From the NCBI GenBank assembly GCA_937902925.1, contig CALFNN010000105.1:124001-188000 (forward strand): 64,000 nucleotides of DNA, read 5' to 3'. Of this stretch, positions 57,259 to 64,000 are shown piece after piece; positions within the stretch are counted from its first letter, which is position 1, and every line of letters begins with the position of its first letter. The stretch is from an uncultured Opitutaceae bacterium. Its GTDB lineage: Bacteria; Verrucomicrobiota; Verrucomicrobiia; Opitutales; Opitutaceae. A program made the translations under genes and the position numbers. Below the pieces are notes generated by a model. The model did no database searches. It worked only from the letters and a program-made list of their open reading frames with translations, and was not told where the DNA came from.

Positions 57259-58101
57259 ATGCAAAAAATCGAATCTGTGCCCGACATGCGGTTGCGCGCC
57301 GCCCACCTCAAGCAGGCGGGCAAGACCGTCGCGCTCGTGCCCACCATGGGTGCCCTGCACGCGGGGCACGCCGCGCTCATCGGCATGGCGAAGGCGAGTG
57401 CGGAGGTGGTCGTCGTCTCGGTGTTTGTGAACCCGCTGGCCTTCGGGCCGAGCGAGAATTTCGCCGGCTATCCGCGGAGCCCGGATGCGGATTCCAAGTT
57501 GTGCGAGGAGCTGAAGGTGGACGTGCTGTTCGCGCCCTCGGCGGAGGAGATGTTTCCCCGCGGCCATTCGACCACGGTCAACGAGGACACCGTGAGCCGG
57601 GCCCTCTGTGGTCCGTCCCGGCCGACGCATTTTCGCGGGGTGACGACGGCGGTCACGAAGCTGCTGAACGTGGTGCGGCCGGATGCGATGGTGATGGGCC
57701 AGAAGGATGCGCAACGGGTCGCCGTCGTGCGCAAGATGGTTGCCGACCTGCATCTCGGCGTCGAGGTCGTCGTCGTGCCCACCGTCCGCGAGAGCGACGG
57801 ACTGGTCGTCGACGTGCGCAATCGCGACCTGACGGCGACGCAGCGGCAGGAAGCGTTGTCGATCTACGTGGCACTCCAGCGAGCCAGGGAGATGGTCGCG
57901 CAAGGAGTGCGGAGCACCGACCGCGTAATCGCGGAAGCGACGCACATCCTCGGCGAGCGCCGGCGGGTGCGGGTCATTTATGTCTCGATGGTCGATCCGC
58001 TGACGATGGAGACGGTGCGTGAAATCGTCCCGGGCCGGACGCTCCTCGCGATCGCCGTCTGGGTCGACGAGATCCGGTTGATCGACAATATCCTGTTGTA
58101 A
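57259..58101 (+). CDS. panC: PanC-like pantothenate synthetase with altered substrate site
   Basis: A 280-residue nucleotidyltransferase-fold protein of the PanC family: LVPTMGALHAGHAALI (HxGH ATP motif), FVNPLAFGPSENFAGYPR, RPTHFRGVTTAVTKLLNVVRPD, GQKDAQR and ESDGLVVDVRNRDL. Canonical PanC has FVNPxQF, GxKDxQQ and MSSRNxYL. Here the first pantoate-binding Gln is Ala, the second is Arg, and SSRN is DVRN. ATP-site His, Lys-Asp and Arg are kept. It may be a functional PanC variant or an enzyme that joins a different acid and amine. Adjacent to the microcompartment locus but probably separate from it. Confidence 0.82.
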   Translation: MQKIESVPDMRLRAAHLKQAGKTVALVPTMGALHAGHAALIGMAKASAEVVVVSVFVNPLAFGPSENFAGYPRSPDADSKLCEELKVDVLFAPSAEEMFPRGHSTTVNEDTVSRALCGPSRPTHFRGVTTAVTKLLNVVRPDAMVMGQKDAQRVAVVRKMVADLHLGVEVVVVPTVRESDGLVVDVRNRDLTATQRQEALSIYVALQRAREMVAQGVRSTDRVIAEATHILGERRRVRVIYVSMVDPLTMETVREIVPGRTLLAIAVWVDEIRLIDNILL

Positions 58102-58132
58102 ACCGGGGAGTGCGCCTCGGGAGCGCCGGGCG

Positions 58133-58927
58133 TCAGTCGGCCGCGGGTGACTCCGGCGGTGGTGAGGACGGCGGCGCGACGACGACCTCGAGATCCGTTG
58201 CTCGCAGGGCGGCGACCAGCGGCTCGGGGGCGAGCGCGTCCGTGACGATCACGTCCACCGCGGAGAAGTCGGCCAGGAAGAAAGTCGAGCGCCGGTTGAA
58301 CTTGGTGTGGTCGAGGCAGAAAATCACGCGGGCCGCGCCGGCGATCATCGCGCGCTGGATGTCGACGATGAGCGCATGGGAGTTGTAGATGCCTTCCGCG
58401 GAAATGCCGCTGCCGCTGAGGATCGCCACGTCGGCGTGCATGTGCGAAAAGGATTCGACCGCCTGTGGGCCCACGAGCACGCCGAGCCGCGGATAAATCA
58501 CGCCACCGGAGACGTGGACCTCGTGGCGGTTCGAGGCCGAGAAGAGATTCGCGACGGGCAGCGAGTTCGTGATGATCTGGGCGACCTTGTCGCCGAGCCG
58601 TCGCGCGACGTGAAAGCAGGTCGTGCCGCTGTCGATGATCACGTTCTGGCCAGGCTGAACCAAGGCCGCGCAGGCTTCGCCGATGGATTCCTTTTCGGTG
58701 ACCTGATGGGTGTCGCGGACGTTGAAAACGAACTCGTCGGTCTTCGGCTGGAGCGTCCGGGCGCCTCCATGGGTCCGGCGCACTGCCCGGGTGGACTCAA
58801 GGGCCGCGACATCACGCCGCACCGTCGAGACCGAGGCGCCCACGTGCTGCGCAAGCTCTTCGAGGGAAGCGAATTCAGCCTTCTGCAGGTAGGCCTCGAT
58901 CTTCGCTTGGCGCTCTTCGGGGTGCAT
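58133..58927 (-). CDS. DeoR-family transcriptional regulator of the microcompartment locus
   Basis: A 264-residue DeoR-type repressor. The winged helix-turn-helix lies at about 20-57 (SLEELAQHVGASVSTVRRDVAALE, then RRTHGGA). A DeoRC sugar-phosphate-binding domain follows: NVIIDSGTTCFHVARRL, IITNSLPVANLF, VLVGPQAVESF and FCLDHTKFNRR. DeoR regulators sit at the edge of PVM-type microcompartment loci and respond to sugar phosphates or related intermediates. It is divergent from pduL, and its start lies next to three phased TGGAA repeats that may be its operator. Confidence 0.92.
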   Translation of the reverse strand: MHPEERQAKIEAYLQKAEFASLEELAQHVGASVSTVRRDVAALESTRAVRRTHGGARTLQPKTDEFVFNVRDTHQVTEKESIGEACAALVQPGQNVIIDSGTTCFHVARRLGDKVAQIITNSLPVANLFSASNRHEVHVSGGVIYPRLGVLVGPQAVESFSHMHADVAILSGSGISAEGIYNSHALIVDIQRAMIAGAARVIFCLDHTKFNRRSTFFLADFSAVDVIVTDALAPEPLVAALRATDLEVVVAPPSSPPPESPAAD

Positions 58928-58929
58928 TT

Positions 58930-58962
58930 ATGTGGAAGAAGTTGGAAAGTTATGGAAGAAAA
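58930..58962. promoter_or_regulatory. Three TGGAA repeats spaced exactly 10 bp, probable DeoR operator
   Basis: TGGAA occurs at 58933, 58943 and 58953, one helical turn apart, just upstream of the DeoR start (58927). A fourth copy lies at 58985 beside TTGACA (58976-58981), a possible -35 box for the pduL transcript. DeoR-type repressors use direct or inverted short repeats, so this A-rich island is the best operator candidate for both divergent promoters. Confidence 0.55.
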
Positions 58963-59031
58963 TGCAACGCCAACCTTGACAACTTGGAAGATTTCCGGCG
59001 TCAATCGCCCCGAATCTTTCCAAACCCTGCC

Positions 59032-59709
59032 ATGTCTTTGCCCCCGCCACTGCCTCATCGCGTCGAGATCGAGCATCTTGTGCGGCGGTCGCTTTACCAG
59101 CGCCTCGGCAAGAATCTCCCACGCACGGCGCAGGCGCCGAATCCGCTCCTCGTTAACATCAGCGCACGCCACTGCCACCTTTCGCCCGAGGCGGTCGAGG
59201 CGCTGTTCGGCAAGGGTGCCAAGCTCACGCCGATGAAGTGGCTTTATCAGAAGGACCAGTTTGCCGCGAAGGAGACGGTCACCCTCATCGGTCCGCGCAG
59301 CCGCGTGATTTCGAACCTGCGCATTCTCGGTCCGTGCCGCGATTTCAACCAGGTCGAGCTCGCGCTCACCGACTCCATCTCGCTCGGGTTCGACGCACCG
59401 ATCCGGAATTCCGGCAACATCGGCGGCACGCCCGACTGCATGCTGATGGGCCCAGCGGGGTTTTTCGAGATGAAGCAGGGCGTCATCCGCGCCGCGCCGC
59501 ACGTGCACATGCATCCCGACGACGCCGCGTTCCATGGCGTGAAGAACGGCGACTACATGCGCCTCCGCGTCGGCGGTCCGTGCGCGGTGACGTTCGACCG
59601 CCTGCTCGTGCGCGTGCACGCCGATTTCAAGCTCGAGGTCCACATCGACACCGACGAGGGCAACGCCTGCGCGCTGCAGCCCGACACCCCGGTCGAACTT
59701 TTGAAGTAA
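59032..59709 (+). CDS. pduL: PduL-type phosphotransacylase
   Basis: A 225-residue enzyme that exchanges CoA for phosphate on acetyl- or propionyl-CoA inside a microcompartment. The ATG at 59032 is chosen because an amphipathic helix, EIEHLVRRSLYQRLGK, follows directly and fits an encapsulation peptide. Zinc-ligand motifs are present in both halves: NISARHCHLS and HVHMHPDDAAF. IGPRSRVISNLRILGPCRDFNQVE and NSGNIGGTPDCMLMGPAG are family signatures. It heads the shell operon, opposite the DeoR gene. Confidence 0.94.
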   Translation: MSLPPPLPHRVEIEHLVRRSLYQRLGKNLPRTAQAPNPLLVNISARHCHLSPEAVEALFGKGAKLTPMKWLYQKDQFAAKETVTLIGPRSRVISNLRILGPCRDFNQVELALTDSISLGFDAPIRNSGNIGGTPDCMLMGPAGFFEMKQGVIRAAPHVHMHPDDAAFHGVKNGDYMRLRVGGPCAVTFDRLLVRVHADFKLEVHIDTDEGNACALQPDTPVELLK

Positions 59710-59754
59710 TCCACATCCGCACCCTTAATTAAACTCACCCACCAAAAAAACATC

Positions 59755-60024
59755 ATGAGTGATTCCATCGGCATGGTAGAAACCCGTGGCTATGTTGGCA
59801 GCGTCGAAGCCAGCGACGCCATGGTCAAAGCGGCGAACGTCTCCCTCGTTCGCCAGGTCCAGATCGGCGGTGGCTTTGTCACCGTGGTCGTCAAAGGCGA
59901 CGTCGGCAGCGTGAAAGCGGCCGTCGAGGCCGGTTCCGAGGCCGCGAAGCGCGTTGGCGAGCTCGTCTGCTCGCACCTCATCGCGCGTCCGCACGCCGAG
60001 CTGCTCCGCACCGTCGGGCTGTAA
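59755..60024 (+). CDS. BMC-H hexameric shell protein 1
   Basis: An 89-residue single BMC-domain protein ([27 protein letters not shown], then [20 protein letters not shown] and IARPH at the end). BMC-H proteins form the flat hexagonal facets of microcompartments, with a central pore for metabolites. The upstream leader is A/C-rich and lacks a Shine-Dalgarno sequence. It precedes a second BMC-H gene by 29 bases. Confidence 0.96.
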   Translation: MSDSIGMVETRGYVGSVEASDAMVKAANVSLVRQVQIGGGFVTVVVKGDVGSVKAAVEAGSEAAKRVGELVCSHLIARPHAELLRTVGL

Positions 60025-60053
60025 CCGCAACCCCAACTCAACTCCTTTTCCCT

Positions 60054-60347
60054 ATGTCACAGGAAGCAATTGGCATGATTGAAACGAAGGGCTTCTGCGC
60101 GATGCTCGAGGCCGCCGACTCCGCCCTCAAGGCCGCCAGCGTCACCATGACGGGCTACGAGGCCGTCGGCAGCGGCTACGTCTGCGCGTTTTTCCGGGGC
60201 GATGTCGCCGCGGTGAAAGCCGCGATCGACGCCGCCGCCGAAGCCGCGTCCAAGGTCGGCGAGGTCGTCGCCGTCCAGGTCATCCCGCGTCCGCACGAGG
60301 ATCTCGCCGGTCTCGGCAAATGGCTCGCGCAGACCGCGTCCGCCTGA
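60054..60347 (+). CDS. BMC-H hexameric shell protein 2
   Basis: A 97-residue BMC-domain protein: [48 protein letters not shown] and VIPRPHEDL, with a short C-terminal extension. It differs from its neighbours at the pore-side loop ([12 protein letters not shown] versus [12 protein letters not shown]), which may give the facet a second permeability. It lies between the first shell gene and the acetate kinase gene. Confidence 0.96.
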   Translation: MSQEAIGMIETKGFCAMLEAADSALKAASVTMTGYEAVGSGYVCAFFRGDVAAVKAAIDAAAEAASKVGEVVAVQVIPRPHEDLAGLGKWLAQTASA

Positions 60348-60411
60348 GTGCGGGGCGCGTTGCCCGCAACGCGCCGCCCCGCGTGTCCCGCATCGTGTTC
60401 GCGTCGCCCGC

Positions 60412-61611
60412 ATGAACATCCTCGTCGCCAACCTCGGCTCGACCTCGCTCAAGTTCCGGCTCTTCCGTTTCGACGGCGCCGGCGCGGCGGCGTTGCTCGC
60501 GAAGGGCGGCTACGAACGGGTGACGGACTACGGCAAGGCGATCGACGACTGCCTCGCCGAGCTCAAGACCGCCGGGCACGTGCGCTCGGCGGCCGACCTG
60601 CACGGGGTGGGTTTCAAAACCGTCCTCGGGAAAAATCTCACTGGGTGCGTGCGCGCGGACACCGATGGCCGCGTCATCGCCGCGCTCGACGGCTTCAAGG
60701 AGATCGCACCCGCGCACAATCCGCCCTACGCGCTCGGCATCGCGCGCTTCCACGAAAAGCTCCCCGGCGTGCCGCTGGTCGCGCTCTTCGAGACGGCGTT
60801 TTATCAATGGGTGCCCGAGGCCGCATCGCGCTACGCCGTGCCGCAGGCGTGGCACGACGCCGGCGTTCGGCGCTACGGGTTTCACGGTGCCAGCCACAAG
60901 TTTGTCGCCGAGCGTTCGGCCGAGTTGCTCGGGCGCGACGACATCGCCGAGCGGGTGCGCGCTCTCTATCAGTCCGGTCCGACGCCGGTGCAGGCCGGCG
61001 TGAAACCACTTCGCGTCATCTCCTGCCACCTGGGCGGCAGCAGTTCGGTTACGGGAATCCGCGACGGCGTCGCGATCGGCACGAGCATGGGCCTGAGTCC
61101 GCAATCCGGCCTCCCGCAGAACAACCGCGTCGGCGATCTCGACTCCGCCGCCGTGCCGTTCGTGATGAAAACGCTCAACCTGTCGCTCGCGGAAGTGGAA
61201 CGGCAGATGACGAAGGAGTCCGGTCTCCTCGGGCTTTCCGGCGTCGGCAATGACCTTCGCGATGTCCGCGCCGCCGCGCAGCAGGGTAATGCCCGCGCGC
61301 AACTCGCGCTCGACGTCTTCGTCCAGTCGACGCGCCACTGGATCGGCGCGTTTCTGCTCGAGCTCGGCGGTTGCGATGCGCTCGTGTTCACCGCCGGCAT
61401 CGGCGAGAACAATCCCGATCTCCGTGCCGCGATCTGCGCCGACCTGTCCGAGCTCGGCTTCGTGATCGACGCTGCGAAGAACGCCGCCCTGCGCGGCGCC
61501 GAGGGCGAAATCTCCGCCGCCGGTTCGTGCGTGAAGATTTTCGTCGTCCCCACCAACGAAGAACTCGTCATCGCCCGCGAAACGCTCCGCTGCATCGCGG
61601 GGCGCAACTGA
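60412..61611 (+). CDS. Acetate/propionate kinase of the microcompartment
   Basis: A 399-residue ASKHA-fold kinase that converts acyl phosphate plus ADP to carboxylate plus ATP. Motifs are [17 protein letters not shown] (phosphate loop), [36 protein letters not shown] and [13 protein letters not shown]. Compared with housekeeping AckA the adenine-side segment ([15 protein letters not shown]) is divergent, as in other microcompartment-linked kinases. It supplies ATP from the product of PduL, and its place among shell genes indicates co-expression. Confidence 0.93.
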   Translation: MNILVANLGSTSLKFRLFRFDGAGAAALLAKGGYERVTDYGKAIDDCLAELKTAGHVRSAADLHGVGFKTVLGKNLTGCVRADTDGRVIAALDGFKEIAPAHNPPYALGIARFHEKLPGVPLVALFETAFYQWVPEAASRYAVPQAWHDAGVRRYGFHGASHKFVAERSAELLGRDDIAERVRALYQSGPTPVQAGVKPLRVISCHLGGSSSVTGIRDGVAIGTSMGLSPQSGLPQNNRVGDLDSAAVPFVMKTLNLSLAEVERQMTKESGLLGLSGVGNDLRDVRAAAQQGNARAQLALDVFVQSTRHWIGAFLLELGGCDALVFTAGIGENNPDLRAAICADLSELGFVIDAAKNAALRGAEGEISAAGSCVKIFVVPTNEELVIARETLRCIAGRN

Positions 61612-61644
61612 TTTTTCAACCACCACCTCCAACCCAAATCAATT

Positions 61645-61941
61645 ATGTCCTCCAAAGCCATCGGCCTCCTCGAAACTCGTGGCCTCACTGCCCTCGTCAC
61701 GGGCGTCGACGCCATGCTCAAGTCCGCCAACGTCACGCTCGCCGGTCCCATGAAGCAGGTCGGCAACGCGCTCGTCAGCGCGGTCGTCATCGGTGACGTC
61801 GCCGCCGTCAAGGCTGCGACCGACGCCGGCGCGCAGGCCGCCCGCACGGTCGGCGAAGTCGTCAGCGTGCAGGTTATTCCGCGGCCACACGACGACGTCG
61901 CCGTCGTGCTGCCCAAGGCCGCCGTCGCCGCGAAGAAATAA
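61645..61941 (+). CDS. BMC-H hexameric shell protein 3
   Basis: A 98-residue BMC-domain protein: [54 protein letters not shown], then a basic Ala/Lys tail. It lies 33 bases after the kinase gene, again behind a G-poor leader without Shine-Dalgarno. A third hexamer would let the shell mix pore types. Confidence 0.95.
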   Translation: MSSKAIGLLETRGLTALVTGVDAMLKSANVTLAGPMKQVGNALVSAVVIGDVAAVKAATDAGAQAARTVGEVVSVQVIPRPHDDVAVVLPKAAVAAKK

Positions 61942-61944
61942 GCC

Positions 61945-62256
61945 ATGTTCCTCGCGCGCGTCATCGGCTCCGTCGTCTCGACCAAGAAGGACGAGGCGAT
62001 GAAGGGCCGCAAACTCGTCCTCCTGCGACCGCAGCTCGTGGACGAGGCCAATCCCGCCCAGCTCCGCTCCGGCGCGAACACCATCGTCGCGGTCGACGCC
62101 CTCGGCGCTGGCTTGGACGAACTCGTGTTGTTCTGCCAGGGCAGCTCCGCGCGCCAGGCGACCGGCATGAAGACGCTGCCCGTCGACGCCGTCATCGTCG
62201 GACTCGTCGACGTCGTCGATGTCCTGAACAAACAGATCTATCCTGCGAAAAAATGA
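61945..62256 (+). CDS. BMC-P pentameric shell (vertex) protein 1
   Basis: A 103-residue EutN/CcmL-family protein: FLARVIGSVVSTKKDEAMKGRKLVLLRP, VAVDALGAGLDELVLFCQGSSARQATGM, then VDAVIVGLVDVVDVL. BMC-P pentamers close the twelve vertices of the icosahedral shell. It starts three bases after the third BMC-H stop. A second BMC-P starts downstream of the aldehyde dehydrogenase. Confidence 0.95.
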   Translation: MFLARVIGSVVSTKKDEAMKGRKLVLLRPQLVDEANPAQLRSGANTIVAVDALGAGLDELVLFCQGSSARQATGMKTLPVDAVIVGLVDVVDVLNKQIYPAKK

Positions 62257-62321
62257 CGGCCCGTCCGTCGTCGTCCGCGCCCGCGCGCCGCCAATCATCC
62301 GGCTCCCGATAATCCACCGCC

Positions 62322-63815
62322 ATGAGCACCACTCTTCAACTCGATGAAACCGCGCTGCGTGCCGTCGTCGAGGATGTCATGCGCAGCCTCGGCCGCTCGC
62401 CCGTCATCTCGCCCGCGCCGGCGCCGTCCGCGCCCGCCGCGACGGCGAAACCCGCGGCCCCTGTCGTCCGTAGCAGCGGCGGCCCGCGCTTCGGCGTGTT
62501 TGAGGATGTGAAGGAGGCCTGCGCCGCCGCGCAGGTTGCGTTCGAACAACTCAAGGAAAAGGGCATGGCCGGCCGCGCCAAGGTGGTCGACATCGTGAAG
62601 GAAATGGTCACCGCGAAAGCCGCGGAGTGGGGTAAGTTCGAGTTCGAGGAAACGAAGATCGGCCGGCTCGAGCACAAGATCGAGAAGCTCCAGATCGTGA
62701 AACTCGTCCCGGGCGTCGAGTGGATCAAGCCCTACGGTCTCAGCGGCGACCACGGCATCACGATGGAGGAGCACACGCCGTTCGGCGTCGTCGGCGCGAT
62801 CCTGCCGGTCACGCATTCCGTGCCCACGCTCAGCGGCAACATCATCAACATCGTCGCCGCGGGCAACTCGGTCGTTTTCAACCCGCATCCCGGCGGCGCC
62901 CGTTCCGCGGCCCTCGCGGTCCGCGCTTACAACGAGGCGATTCACGCCGCGCTCGGCATCGAGAATCTCGTCTGCACCGTCGAGAAACCGACGCTCGAGT
63001 CGTTCGACGCGCTGACGAAGAACGAATTCATCCGACTCCTGTGCGTCACCGGCGGCCCGGCCGTCGTCAACGCGGCGATGAGGTCCGGCAAGCGCGCGAT
63101 CTGCGCCGGTCCCGGCAACCCGCCCGTCATCGTCGACGGCACCGGCTGTCTGAAGAAGGCGGCGCGCGATGTCCTCCAGGGTGGCGGCTACGACAACAAT
63201 CTCCTCTGCATCGGCGAAAAGCAGGTCTTCATCCTCGAGCAGTATTTCGACAAATTCATCGACGGCTTGAAGGCGGCCGGCGGCGTGCAGCTCAATGCCG
63301 CGCAGCTCGCGAAGCTGACCGCCGTGGCGTTTACGACGTCGAAGGACGCCGGCGGTTGCTCCCACGCCGTCCTCAACCGCAAGCTCGTCGGCGTCGATGC
63401 CGCCGTGCTCGCGCAGCAGGCCGGCACGTCCGCGCCGGCGGACACGCCGATGCTGTTCGCCGAGACCGACGTCGATCACGAGTTCGTGATGGAGGAGCAG
63501 ATGATGCCGATGCTGCCCATCGTGCGGGTGAAGAACATCGAGCAAGGCATCGAGTTCGCGAAAAAATCCGAGCACGGCTACAAGCACTCCGCGATCATCC
63601 ATTCGCTGAACGTCGACCACATGACGGTGATGGCGCGCGCGCTCGACACGACGTTGTTCGTGAAGAACGGCCCGAGCACCGCCGGCCTCGGGCTCGGCGG
63701 CGAGGGCTACCTCAGCTACTCGATCGCCACGACGACCGGCGAGGGCATCACCAACCCCGGCACCTTCACGCGCACGCGCCGCTGCGTGATGGTGGACAAC
63801 CTCCGGATTTACTGA
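62322..63815 (+). CDS. CoA-acylating aldehyde dehydrogenase of the microcompartment (PduP-like)
   Basis: A 497-residue enzyme that oxidises an aldehyde and CoA to acyl-CoA with NAD. Residues 7-25 (LDETALRAVVEDVMRSLGR) form an amphipathic helix typical of an encapsulation peptide, followed by a Pro/Ala linker to about 55. The catalytic domain has EEHTPFGVVGAILPVTHS, NPHPGG, AGPGNPPVIVDG and the nucleophile Cys296 in DNNLLCIGEKQV. In PVM loci the substrate is lactaldehyde- or propionaldehyde-type. It feeds PduL and the kinase. Confidence 0.94.
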   Translation: MSTTLQLDETALRAVVEDVMRSLGRSPVISPAPAPSAPAATAKPAAPVVRSSGGPRFGVFEDVKEACAAAQVAFEQLKEKGMAGRAKVVDIVKEMVTAKAAEWGKFEFEETKIGRLEHKIEKLQIVKLVPGVEWIKPYGLSGDHGITMEEHTPFGVVGAILPVTHSVPTLSGNIINIVAAGNSVVFNPHPGGARSAALAVRAYNEAIHAALGIENLVCTVEKPTLESFDALTKNEFIRLLCVTGGPAVVNAAMRSGKRAICAGPGNPPVIVDGTGCLKKAARDVLQGGGYDNNLLCIGEKQVFILEQYFDKFIDGLKAAGGVQLNAAQLAKLTAVAFTTSKDAGGCSHAVLNRKLVGVDAAVLAQQAGTSAPADTPMLFAETDVDHEFVMEEQMMPMLPIVRVKNIEQGIEFAKKSEHGYKHSAIIHSLNVDHMTVMARALDTTLFVKNGPSTAGLGLGGEGYLSYSIATTTGEGITNPGTFTRTRRCVMVDNLRIY

Positions 63816-63818
63816 GCC

Positions 63819-64000
63819 ATGATTCTTGCGCGCGTCGACGGCGTGGTTGTCACGACAGTCTGCCATCCCAGCATGGTCGGCTGCCGCTCGATCATCTGCC
63901 AGCCGCTCGACGAACAGGGTCGCGAGGAGGGCGCGCCGATCCTCGCGATCGATCCGCTCAGCGCCGGCCAGCACCAGCGCGTGCTGATTTCCACCGACGG
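63819..64000 (+). CDS. BMC-P pentameric shell protein 2, 3' end outside window
   Basis: The first 60 residues of another EutN/CcmL-type protein, starting three bases after the aldehyde dehydrogenase stop: MILARVDGVVVTTVCHPSMVG, then LAIDPLSAGQHQRVL. The layout (start, Leu/Ala-Arg-Val first strand, DPLSAG pore-side turn) matches the BMC-P gene upstream. It is cut by the window end. Microcompartments commonly encode more than one vertex protein. Confidence 0.9.
   Translation, partial: MILARVDGVVVTTVCHPSMVGCRSIICQPLDEQGREEGAPILAIDPLSAGQHQRVLISTD

Overview
The window is about 64 kb of GC-rich DNA from a Gram-negative, LPS-making bacterium, most likely a verrucomicrobium of the Opitutaceae type. 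Supporting this are: Kdo activation (kdsB); an Mla-type lipid ABC transporter; an RND efflux pump with its outer-membrane channel; a TonB-dependent receptor; the LL-diaminopimelate aminotransferase route to lysine and cell wall (dapL), common in the PVC superphylum; and a microcompartment locus of the Planctomycetes-Verrucomicrobia (PVM) type. The taxon is inferred from gene content; no rRNA or tRNA gene was seen. Genes lie on both strands in short operons, often with ATGA stop/start overlaps.

Layout. 1-5600: a truncated Ala-rich protein, a strong terminator, a secreted endonuclease/exonuclease/phosphatase protein, an ArsC-like protein with two small overlapping genes, and two secreted DUF4097 proteins. 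5613-15727: housekeeping and enzyme genes, namely a GT-C-like membrane protein, M32 carboxypeptidase, TatD hydrolase, HPr, kdsB, carA, a KamA-type radical SAM aminomutase and gamma-glutamyltransferase. 15728-18452: a TPP riboswitch in front of a TonB-dependent receptor, which points to thiamine or precursor uptake. 18630-25115: three tandem TIR-transmembrane-TPR proteins that almost touch one another. 25192-38052: a pRiA4b ORF-3-like protein, a two-domain M16 protease, a secreted esterase-like hydrolase, DUF2891 and DUF1080 proteins, an NAD-dependent epimerase, a sodium/solute symporter, a beta-lactamase-fold hydrolase and an oligogalacturonate lyase (PL22). This stretch looks like plant-polymer scavenging.

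38064-47400: a complete heteromeric RND efflux operon (adaptor, two different permeases, outer-membrane factor) on the minus strand. 47633-52101: an SDR oxidoreductase, a RecD2-like helicase carrying two identical in-frame copies of a 48-bp palindromic element, a DUF2721 protein and a HAD phosphatase. 52191-55824: a lipid-transport operon (STAS-MlaE, MlaF, MlaD, PqiC-like lipoprotein). 55919-58101: dapL and a PanC homologue with altered substrate-site residues.

58133-64000: a PVM-type bacterial microcompartment locus running off the window edge. It holds a divergent DeoR-family regulator, PduL phosphotransacylase, three hexameric shell proteins, acetate/propionate kinase, two pentameric shell proteins (one cut by the window end) and a CoA-acylating aldehyde dehydrogenase. 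The encapsulated route would turn an aldehyde into acyl-CoA, then acyl-phosphate, then acid plus ATP. Known PVM loci serve L-fucose and L-rhamnose breakdown, which fits the pectin-related lyase upstream.

The most unusual items are the palindromic element translated inside the helicase, the TIR-TM-TPR trio, the riboswitch-controlled TonB receptor, the PanC variant, and several palindromic intergenic elements.
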